NCBI GenBank assembly: GCA_903813345.2
Contig: CAIIXF020000010.1
Coordinates: 14,691,181 to 14,755,180 of the forward strand
Length of the DNA: 64,000 nt
Direction of reading: 5' to 3'
DNA from: Owenia fusiformis
Lineage: Eukaryota > Annelida > Polychaeta > Sabellida > Oweniidae
Position 1 is the first letter of the stretch, and each line of letters begins with the position of its first letter. The notes beneath the pieces are model-generated. The model saw only the letters and a list, made by a program, of their open reading frames with translations, had not been told where the DNA came from and made no database searches. The translations under genes were made by a program, and so were the position numbers. Of the stretch, positions 1-8,625 are shown in pieces.

Positions 1-1317
1 ATGCGTTCAAGATGGCTGACGGCATGCAGAAGATGTAATCGCTCCTGGAAAAGTGGATATTGTGGCATCTAGAGACTGAGTTAAGTCAATTAAAGTGTTC
101 AAGCAGATGTGTTACGTTGTTGAGCAATACTAGAAGAAGTCTTGCGAGACCTATTGGAGGTTGAAGGCAGGAATTTGCTGATGAAAAGTTCGTGACAACT
201 TTGATGTAAGTGTTGACCTACATTTGTAGAATCATCCGTTAGATACATTCCAGGCAGTTGAGATATATAGTGACGATTATTGGGGAAAAGTAGAACATTG
301 TTTCGTTCTTTTTGGCGTGTGCTTATGTTGCTGAGTGATTCAGAAGCGAGATTAACCCCCCCCCCCCCCTTGTAAGCTGTTGCATTGTGCCGTGGTCACG
401 TGATCAGTCACGTGATTGGGTCCTAGTTGTTACGTCAGCCAGTGATAGGTCGTTGTGGTCAAAGGAGCAATCCTGGGTTAAGAATTATTCATAACCCAAG
501 GAAGCCTCCCGGGTATCAAGCGATCTTGATCAAACCCTCAGAAGACACTCAGGAGAGGAGCTGTGAGAGCCCAGAGTAGAGGAGATCTTGTGAAGTAGAG
601 TTCTTGAGAGTAGCCGTGAAGAGAAGAAATACCCGGAGCGGAGTGAGAGTCCGGAGCAGTAGACGAGGAGACAGTCCTCCTGGAGAAGAGGAGTAGTAGT
701 GAAGAGAAGACGTTACCTGGAGTGAGAGTCCAGAAGCCGGAGTGAGAGTCCGGAGAAGTGGAAGAGTTACTTGGAGAAGAAGAGTAGAAGTACCTGGAGT
801 GAGAGTCCAGAAGCCGGAGTGAGAGTCCGGAGAAGCAGAGAAGAAGTCCTCCTGGAGTTGGAGCAGAAGTCCTCCCGGAGTTGGAGAAGTGAAGTATCCC
901 GGAGTTGGAGAATTCCTCCTGGAGAAGTGAAGTATCCCGGAGTTGGAGAATCCCTCCTGGAGAAGTGGAGTAGAAGTTAGCCAGAGCTTTGAGAGCTGGA
1001 GAAGAGGAGAAGATTGAGAGAGAGATAGAGTCACGCTACCGCAAGTGGAGATCAGAGGAGAGAGAGAGAGAGTTACACTACCATAATTAGAGACAATCAG
1101 AGATAATCAGAGACATTTGTGATTTGGAGTGATTTTGGAGATAATTGGAGCTAAAAGAGACATTTTGTTATTTTACTGTAATATTTGTTGTTAATATATG
1201 TGATAAACGTTAATCCATTCTTGTGTGTTTCTTATCGACTGTACCTCCAGACCACCAAACCAGGTCTGGGCCCACAAGAGTAAAGTAGTAGTTTCTAGAT
1301 CGGCGAGAGTTCCGACA
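1..1317. repeat. Possible LTR-like retroelement end (fossil)
   Basis: No gene is recognised here. A homopolymer C run at about 357-370 is followed by a GC-richer block with E-box-like CACGTGA motifs, then a purine-rich tandem array (about 540-1075) built on short units such as GAGTGAGAGTCCGGAGAAG. After 1317 the sequence returns to the AT-rich host background. The block ending in CCGACA at 1317 could be the 3-prime end of an LTR that starts near 371 (TGTAAG). I could not pair it with a second LTR or a target-site duplication, so an LTR fossil is only one reading. Long open frames across the purine array on the minus strand are repeat artefacts. Confidence 0.3.
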
Positions 1318-2094
1318 ATATATTTATGTCAGACCATCTACAGTATTTTTACCAACAAAACAAAACTGCCTTTCAACCCATGTATATAATATTTCTTGTG
1401 ACATTGATTATATCACATTTATTGTCTCATTTAATAAGACTAATAGGATAGTTTCTAAATAGCAGAAAAACAATGAAATCTAGTGCTGCCATCTTTTATT
1501 CAGCTTTTAATTTGGGCTAGATTTCCATTCACTTACATGCTAAAATCTTGGAAAAGTGGCTTAATTTCATGATTTATCAAAGAGTGTTAGTTGAATCTGT
1601 ATAAAACTTGAATGATATACCACATGATGGCCCTGTTTATGTACATGTTGTGATTAAACATGCAAATGTTGGTTGACATACAAATAATCCAAGGTTTTAA
1701 AGAATTTTAGCATTGCATCATGGAGATTTGGCCCAAGTTTTTTTAAATTGTCATAGAAAATTATTCAAATTACATAACTGTCAAAGCTATTATCGGAGAA
1801 AACATTTCACTGAATTCAAATATGCCATTTAAGAGAAGGTAATGGAAGTCAATAGAGGTTTAATATGCAAATCTCACGAAAAACGAGGTTTAGAGAGATT
1901 TCAAAAGCTATATGGAAACTATACTATTGATCAGAACAATATTTAATAGCATCACTTGGTACAAATATTTAACAACTTAATTGAAGCAAACATTTCCATG
2001 GATTGGTAAAGCTTATGTAAATGGATACATACTATTGTTAATTTATGTAATATTAAGTAACATAAAAATATTATTAACACTTTCCAATCGAATT

Positions 2095-2200
2095 ATACTT
2101 TAGTTGCCTGGTAAGAAATGGCCAATTAATGACGCTGTACGTTTATAAATAAATGGCTCAAAGTCTAACTGGTGATTTGAAATATTAAGAATAAGACAAA
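2095..2200 (+). promoter_or_regulatory. Upstream block shared by the GPCR paralogues (copy 1)
   Basis: A block around AGTTGCCTGGTAA and the following 70 bases recurs upstream of the second (about 3898) and third (about 6558) receptor genes, with the same order of motifs (an AAATGRCCAA-like stretch, then AAATGGCTCAA). It lies about 330 bases before the ATG. Shared ancestry of the duplicated unit is certain; a promoter role is inference. Confidence 0.35.
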
Positions 2201-2430
2201 AATAAAAGTTAAAAGTTGATTTTAACAATATCAGCATCACCTTTTATGAGTATAATGTGACATTTCTTATGGATGATGAAATGAGGAGAATAAATAATCT
2301 TTTACAAATGAGGATAACTATGCAACATTTTATTTTACTTCGCTAAGAATTACAATATTTTACATCTTTGTAAAAAAAAGTTTGAGTGTATCATTTTATA
2401 GATTTGCATGTGTCATCACAAAGTTTCAGC

Positions 2431-3381
2431 ATGGCACTTAACATCACAAATTGTACAGAATCAGAATCAACTAATAATGAGTTTAACACATTTTCTGTAA
2501 TAATGCGGGTTGTATTTTTCATATGGATAAGCGGAGGAAATGGCTTAGTTATAACTACATATTCAAGAAACAAGACATTACAATCTGTCACAAATTATTG
2601 GATTCTAAATTTAGCAGTTGCTGATTTCTTTATGGGATTACTACTAATTGTTGAACTGTTGATTTTTGGAGCTACTACAAACCATGGGACATATTTCCTC
2701 ATTTGTGCAATGATAACATTATTCTACAATATTGGAATATTGATGTCCCTACTGGCCCTACTTGGTGTGACAATTGACAGATACATTGCTATATTTTGGC
2801 CAATGAGGTATCCAGACCTCATGACATACAATAGAGCCAGAATTGCTGCTTGTTCAATGTGGGGTATAGTCATTGGGTACAGCTGTATTTCTATAATAGA
2901 ATTACGTATTAGGCCTGTTTCATCACCAAAAGCAGCACCAAACTGTACACCAGAATATGTTGCTGATTTGTATGTACCAGCATTTTTCTTAGTTGCACTA
3001 ATTATGATCATTCTCTACATACATATCTTCACTGTAGTTCACAAACAATCCAAGATGATCACTCCCCATGGAGACACTAGCACTAAAAAGGGTAGCACTA
3101 AAAAGATTTCAAGGAAGAACTTAACTATCATAAAAACTGCTGTAATAGTCTTAGGAATATTTCTTTTTTGTTGGATACCTGCGATTGTTCTCACTGGGTT
3201 GGTTGCATGGGAATTAATTGCTAAGAATAATTTAGTTTACCTGAGTATATTTGATTATACTAGGCTTCTTAGTGTAAGTAACTCTGGAGTTAACCCCCTT
3301 ATCTACAGTTATAGACTCAAACAATTTCGGAGAGCATTCTGTAAATTGCTTCATATTAAAACTCAAAATATTGAGGAATAG
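2431..3381 (+). CDS. Rhodopsin-class (class A) GPCR, intronless, paralogue 1
   Basis: This is a 316-residue seven-transmembrane receptor in one exon. N-glycosylation sequons lie near the N-terminus (NIT, NCT). TM1 has GNGLV (N37), TM2 LAVAD (D65), and TM3 runs from C92 to the DRY motif at 116-118. TM4 has W144, the ECL2 cysteine is C172, TM5 has P183, TM6 CWIP at 247-250 and TM7 NPLIY at 288-292. The FRRAFCKLL tail is a typical helix 8 with a possible palmitoyl cysteine. The start was chosen at 2431 rather than at an upstream in-frame ATG (2386), because the paralogue at 4265 starts at the equivalent codon and the upstream bases match its non-coding leader. Position 3.32 is tyrosine, not the aspartate of amine receptors, so the ligand is unknown. 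It should act at the plasma membrane through G proteins (family knowledge). Confidence 0.95.
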   Translation: MALNITNCTESESTNNEFNTFSVIMRVVFFIWISGGNGLVITTYSRNKTLQSVTNYWILNLAVADFFMGLLLIVELLIFGATTNHGTYFLICAMITLFYNIGILMSLLALLGVTIDRYIAIFWPMRYPDLMTYNRARIAACSMWGIVIGYSCISIIELRIRPVSSPKAAPNCTPEYVADLYVPAFFLVALIMIILYIHIFTVVHKQSKMITPHGDTSTKKGSTKKISRKNLTIIKTAVIVLGIFLFCWIPAIVLTGLVAWELIAKNNLVYLSIFDYTRLLSVSNSGVNPLIYSYRLKQFRRAFCKLLHIKTQNIEE

Positions 3382-3897
3382 AAAAGAGGGTGACCTCAAA
3401 ATGATGAAATCCTCCAATCTTGAAATAACATCAAATCAGATGGAATAAATGTTGTAACACTGTGTCATTGTGAACTGAAGAGTTAAAAGTGTAAATGTGA
3501 CATTACTAGGTCATTATAATAATTACCTTTATCATAGCACTTCGCATAGGATCATTAACTCACAACTCTGGCTTTTAGGTAGGATAGCATGAAAAAACAT
3601 GGCAAGCAATGACATAAAGTCATTCCATTTTGACTTCATTCCTACTTGTACCTCTGAAAGGTTTCCACGAATCCACATACATACAGGATAGACTTTACTC
3701 TGCATTACAGATTGACAAGAACATTTTTGTTTTATTATTTCAATGTAATCTTAATTGTTATCAGTTACCTTCCCAGTCTATAAGTTACCAGATTAATTGC
3801 TCAGAACAATATCTAATAGCAGCAGTTACCATAAATATTTAACACCTTTTAAATTGAAACAAACACTATCATGAGTCATTTTCGAAAGCTATGCTTT

Positions 3898-3975
3898 TAG
3901 TTGCCTGGTAACAAATGACCAACAATCAATGAAGCTGTATTATTGAGCCATTTTCAAACAAATGGCTCAAGGTCA
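3898..3975 (+). promoter_or_regulatory. Upstream block shared by the GPCR paralogues (copy 2)
   Basis: AGTTGCCTGGTAACAAATG and the following bases match the block at 2100 and, more weakly, that at 6558. It lies about 367 bases before the ATG at 4265. The rest of the 3382-4264 spacer also aligns in patches with the region upstream of paralogue 1 (for example the AATATCTAATAGCA stretch near 3808 and its counterpart near 1940), so the whole intergenic unit was duplicated. Confidence 0.35.
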
Positions 3976-4264
3976 ACTACTCATTTATTTAAAATAATAT
4001 GGATCACACTGCCTAAACATTTAAAGTTGTTATTTTTACAATAAAGAAATGGAATCTGCATCATTGTTTAGGAATATTGCGATCATTTGTCTGCTTTAAG
4101 TAGAATTAAATTCATTGTAATAAACCTTTAACAAATGAGGATATAAGGATCTTTGATGAAAGCTGGGAATACTAAACCATCTTTTAAATTTACACAGCTA
4201 AGATTTACATCTTTGTTGAAGAAGTGCATCATTAGATTTGCATGTATCGTAATAAAGTTTCAAC

Positions 4265-5203
4265 ATGGCATATAACATCACAAACAGTACAGGATCAGAA
4301 GAAATTAATTATGAGTATGACATTTTCTCTGTAACTATCCGAGTTGTATTTACTGTGTGGATATGTGGAGGAAATGGCTTGGTTATAGCTGCATATTTAA
4401 GATACAAGACATTACAATCTGTCACAAATTATTGGATTTTAAATTTAGCCATTGCAGATGTTTTTATGGGATTACAATTTATTGTTGAACTTATGCAAAT
4501 TGGACTTACATATACTTTTGAAAGCCAAGTCAAGTTTTTCCTTATTTGTGCATTTCTAACAATATTCTTCAACATTGCAATTATGATGTCACTACTGGCC
4601 CTACTTGGTGTGACAATTGACAGATACATAGCAATATTTTGGCCACTGAGGTATCCAGACCTTATGACACACAATAGAGCCAAAATAGCTGCTGGTTCAA
4701 TGTGGGGTATAGTCATTGGGTACAGCTGTATTTCAATAATAGAATTACGTATGAGGACTGCTTCACCAGTTTGCTTACCAGAACATACATTTTCTATATT
4801 CACACCAGTATTTATCTTAACAGCATTAGTTATGATCATTCTCTACATACGTATCTTCACAGTGGTGCACAAACAATCCAAAATGATCGCTCCCCATGAA
4901 CAACCTAGTACCAACCAGGAATATGCTAATGTGAAGACGAACTTGATTATTTTAAAAACTGCTGTAATAGTCTTAGGAATATTTCTATTTAGTTGGATTC
5001 CTGTAATTACGATGAGTGGGGTCTATCTGTGGGGCACAATTGCTGAGAATAATTCAGTTTTCCTACGAGTATTTGATTACTCTGGGTTTCTTGGAGCTAG
5101 TAACTCTGGAGTCAATCCTCTCATATACAGTTTAAGACTTAAACAATTTCGAAGAGCATTCTGTAAATTGCTTCACATTAAAACTGAAAATATTGAGGAA
5201 TAG
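4265..5203 (+). CDS. Rhodopsin-class GPCR, intronless, paralogue 2
   Basis: This 312-residue seven-transmembrane receptor is closely related to the gene at 2431. It has NIT and NST sequons, GNGLV in TM1, LAIAD in TM2, C95 at the top of TM3, DRY at 119-121, SWIP in TM6 (serine instead of the usual cysteine) and NPLIY in TM7. The C-tail ends in NIEE as in the other two genes. Position 3.32 is phenylalanine, which again argues against an amine receptor. Identity to paralogue 1 is highest in TM1-2, TM3-ICL2 and TM7-tail, while ECL2 and ICL3 differ, as expected if the ligand pocket and G-protein contacts diverge. There is no intron, and the three genes share one orientation. Confidence 0.95.
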   Translation: MAYNITNSTGSEEINYEYDIFSVTIRVVFTVWICGGNGLVIAAYLRYKTLQSVTNYWILNLAIADVFMGLQFIVELMQIGLTYTFESQVKFFLICAFLTIFFNIAIMMSLLALLGVTIDRYIAIFWPLRYPDLMTHNRAKIAAGSMWGIVIGYSCISIIELRMRTASPVCLPEHTFSIFTPVFILTALVMIILYIRIFTVVHKQSKMIAPHEQPSTNQEYANVKTNLIILKTAVIVLGIFLFSWIPVITMSGVYLWGTIAENNSVFLRVFDYSGFLGASNSGVNPLIYSLRLKQFRRAFCKLLHIKTENIEE

Positions 5204-5284
5204 ATTAACAATCTGTGGCTTAAAGACAACTGATTTAATACAGGGTGACCCCCATAAGTGCAACCCTCTAATCTTGAAATATCT

Positions 5285-5419
5285 CAATTTGATTATTCTG
5301 GGCTTCTTAGCACAAGTAACTCTGGAGTCAATCCTCTTATATACAGTTTAAGACTTAAACAATTTCGAAAAGCATTCTGTAAATTGCTCCACATTAAAAG
5401 TGGAAACACAGAGAATTAA
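5285..5419 (+). pseudogene. GPCR relic: TM7 and C-tail only
   Basis: An open stretch of about 44 codons encodes the end of TM7 (SNSGVNPLIYS) and the helix-8 tail (FRKAFCKLLHIK), ending in its own stop. It is nearly identical to the end of the gene at 4265 and lies 80 bases after it. The leading bases (GGGTGACC..., AATCTTGAAAT) match the 3-prime flank of paralogue 1. No start codon or TM1-6 precedes it, so this is a leftover from a partial tandem duplication or unequal crossover, not a working receptor. Confidence 0.9.
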
Positions 5420-5729
5420 CGTTTATCACTCTATGGCTTAGGGAATTGAATTGATAGCACCACATACCAGACTTGGTATTGTTTTTTAATCATTTCATCT
5501 TAGAATTCAAAATCATGTTCTCTTGAATACCAGAGCATATTCTTTTTTGCTTAATTTTTACATAAAGTGTATCTATCTTATTATAAAATGTTTGATTTTC
5601 TTTTTAGTATTATAACTAAACACAGAAAATAACACATTTTAATACATATCTTGAATAAAACAAAGTGTGTCAAAGTCTAGCCATTTTAGATTGAAATTCT
5701 GGGTTTGGTATATTCATCAATATATTATA

Positions 5730-5951
5730 CAGGGTGGGCAAAATCAATGAAAATTGAGAAGGTATGTTTTGACCCCCATGTCACATAATTGGTTATATTT
5801 CTATATGGAGTTGTTGAAAATGGTGCTATTATATATCATTTTGTTGCAAATTAAATTATCTTTAATATGATATATCATTGTTGGTGTGATTGTTAAAAAA
5901 TAATTATTTATCAGGAATATTGGCTAGGGGGGTGGTTTTTTGCCCAACCTG
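5730..5951. mobile_element. Tc1/mariner-type MITE
   Basis: A 222-bp element is bounded by TA dinucleotides. Its termini are inverted: CAGGGTGGGCAAAA at the left and TTTTGCCCAACCTG at the right, with one mismatch. The interior is AT-rich and non-coding. TA duplication and CAGG-type ends are typical of Tc1/mariner MITEs. Confidence 0.7.
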
Positions 5952-6557
5952 TATATTCAAGGGGTTTTAAAAAGATAAAATCTATCAACTTGTGTGATAA
6001 GGGATTATGCATGCATGTGTTGATTATAATTTTAAAATTATTTGTGTTTTAAAAGGAAATATGTATGCTTGTAATACTTTTCAACCACGATGGAATAAAT
6101 CTTACATGTATATAACGCAAGGTATAAATGTGACATTAATAGACCCCTTAATATTGACCTTCAAAATAGCATGACACTTTATATTCACACATTACTCAGT
6201 TTTCGTTATATTATAAGAATATATATCATACAATTACATGTATAAGCCCTTTCAAACTTTGATTTCCAAGGTACCGGTATATACATGTAGATTGTCTTGA
6301 TTCGAAAGCTGAAATCAATGTTACAAACAACACTTGGTAGACAACCGTTTACCTTACTTTACAAATTGGCAATTAAGTGAGCACCTCTGTATAAATAATG
6401 TTTAATTTCATATTTACCACAGTTTCAGTTTTCAAGACTAATTGCATCCATATCTTCAAATAATAACAGCACTTAGACATAAATTTACCATAAACAAATA
6501 TCAAACACATTAACAGCACAAACAGATTCAAACATTGAGTTGAATGTGAAGTATTTC

Positions 6558-6640
6558 AGTTGCCTGGATACAAATGACAAATTGACAATGCTGAAGTAAT
6601 TTAGACCACCTTTTTAAAAAAATGTAAGTCTAAATGTTTT
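6558..6640 (+). promoter_or_regulatory. Upstream block shared by the GPCR paralogues (copy 3)
   Basis: AGTTGCCTGGATACAAATGAC matches the blocks at 2100 and 3898. Here it lies about 925 bases before the ATG (7483), because later repeat growth, mainly the TAACT-rich tract at 6840-7265, has pushed it away. Confidence 0.3.
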
Positions 6641-6839
6641 AACTACAGTATTTGCATCCAAATCATTCCCTTTTATTAGGAGGCTCGTTGGGGAGCCTTC
6701 AATTTATTTTATATGTATTTTACATATGTTTACACAATATTTTTCTCCACCTTTCCTCGTTCCCTTGAGGAAAGCAAATCTGAGTTACAGGCAATATAAT
6801 GTAAGTCATCTTAGATATAAGCCACCTCTGTTGATGAGA

Positions 6840-7265
6840 TAAAAAGACTAATTCAGTAACTTAGTAAATGAGGTCGCAACTAAGTAACTAACCATCTTAC
6901 TAACTATATTTGTAATTAACTTTATCCAGGTAATTTAGTGACAAGCAAATTACTAACTAACTAGTTATGTAACTAGGTAACTTAGTAAGCAATTCAGTAG
7001 CTTAGTAAATAATAGACTATATAACTAACCAAGTAACTTATCAAGTAACACTGTAACCAATTTACTAAGTACATGTAGCTAACTAATTAACTACTTTATT
7101 CACTTACTAAATAACTACTTTATTCACTTACTAAATAACTAACTTAGTAACCATGTAACTAACTCTGTAACTAACTCGCCAAGTACTGAAGTATTTTGTT
7201 ACTAATTCACTCACTTACTTGCTAGCTTGGTTACTTGATGGTTACTTACTCACTTACAGTATCTA
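6840..7265. repeat. TAACT-rich degenerate simple repeat
   Basis: About 425 bases are dominated by permutations of AACTAAGTAACT, CTTACTAACT and GTAACTTAGTAA on both strands. It is degenerate rather than a clean microsatellite. It lies between the shared upstream block and the third receptor gene and accounts for much of the longer spacer there. Confidence 0.75.
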
Positions 7266-7482
7266 CTATCTACTGGCTAAAAAGTATTTTGGGCCTCCGT
7301 AATATTGCTTGCAATCTTGATGTTTAATTATATCTGACATATTGGACATACTGTGAATAAAACGAATAAAATCAGTGAATAAAACATAACCTGATCATTA
7401 GATATTCATTATCTTTCAACAGATCTATAAAAGTTTATACTACAAAAATAAATTTGTAGTATTACAATACAATTTTAGCATT

Positions 7483-8508
7483 ATGGTCAATGGTTCAGAT
7501 TCATTTAATGAAGATGAAAGTTTTTCACCAACTCATCATGTGATAACCACCATCCGAGTTTTATTTTTCATATGGATATGTGGAGGAAATGGCTTGGTTA
7601 TAGCTGCATATTTAAGATACAAGACATTACAATCTGTCACAAATTACTGGATTTTAAATTTAGCAGTTGCAGATTTTGTGACAGGATTACAACTAATTGT
7701 TGAAATAATAGCTGAAATATTGCCAAATGGAGCCGTGCATTCAATTAAACACACAAGGCCAAGCACAGAGTACTTTCTTATTTGTGCCATTCTTACAATC
7801 TTTTTCAGCTGTGCCATATTGATATCACTACTGACACTACTCGGAGTAACAATTGACAGATACATAGCAATATTTTGGCCACTGAGGTATCAAGACCTTA
7901 TGACATACAATAGAGCCAAAATTGCTGCTTGTACAATTTGGGGTATAGTCATTGGGTACAGCTGTATTGCAATAGCAGAATTACGAATGAGGCCTGTTCC
8001 ATCAGAGATGACATCATCAGCATGTATCCCAGAAAACATTGACTATTTGTATGCACCAGTGTTTACCTTAACAGCCGTAATTATGATCATTCTCTACATA
8101 CATATCTTCACTGTGGTTCATAAACAATCCAAGATGATCACTCCCCATGAAGACACTAGCACCAACCATGAATACACTAGCACCAACCATGAAGACACTA
8201 GCACCAACCATGAAGACACTAGCACTACAAAGATTTCAAGGAAGAACTTGATCATTATCAAAACTGCTGTATATGTCCTTGGAATATTTTTATTTTGCTG
8301 GATACCTACTATAACTGTCAGTGGGTTGTATGTATGGGGTACAATTTCAAAGAATAACTTAGTTTTTCTTAGTATCATGGAATATGCTAAGCTTCTTAGT
8401 ATAAGTAACTCTGGGGTGAACCCTCTTATCTACAGTTATAGGCTGAAACCATTCCGGAGGGCATTCTGTAAATTGCTTCAAATTAAAATTCAAAATATTG
8501 AGGAATAA
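7483..8508 (+). CDS. Rhodopsin-class GPCR, intronless, paralogue 3
   Basis: This is a 341-residue receptor with the same landmarks as its two neighbours: GNGLV, LAVAD, TM3 cysteine C101, DRY at 125-127, WGIVIG in TM4, FLFCWIP in TM6, NPLIY in TM7 and the NIEE tail. It is longer for two reasons. ECL1 carries an insert (about residues 81-96), and the third intracellular loop holds a coding minisatellite in which the heptad EDTSTNH is repeated about 3.5 times (21-bp DNA unit, roughly 8149-8222). Position 3.32 is phenylalanine. The N-terminus has one NGS sequon. The ligand is unknown. It ends only 117 bases from the last visible exon of the opposite-strand ammonia-lyase. Confidence 0.95.
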   Translation: MVNGSDSFNEDESFSPTHHVITTIRVLFFIWICGGNGLVIAAYLRYKTLQSVTNYWILNLAVADFVTGLQLIVEIIAEILPNGAVHSIKHTRPSTEYFLICAILTIFFSCAILISLLTLLGVTIDRYIAIFWPLRYQDLMTYNRAKIAACTIWGIVIGYSCIAIAELRMRPVPSEMTSSACIPENIDYLYAPVFTLTAVIMIILYIHIFTVVHKQSKMITPHEDTSTNHEYTSTNHEDTSTNHEDTSTTKISRKNLIIIKTAVYVLGIFLFCWIPTITVSGLYVWGTISKNNLVFLSIMEYAKLLSISNSGVNPLIYSYRLKPFRRAFCKLLQIKIQNIEE

Positions 8509-8625
8509 ACGTTGACAATGTAGCCGTATGGCATCAAATATTTAACAAGATACTGAGAGTTAAAAGGTTATAACAGCATAATGATTCACCTATTTTTTAT
8601 TTTCATTTTTTCAATTTATACAAAC

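Noticed and set aside
549-1034. 161-codon open frame on the minus strand
   Set aside because: It lies entirely over a purine-rich tandem array; its Ser/Leu/Thr composition and other frames over the same array show that it is a repeat artefact.
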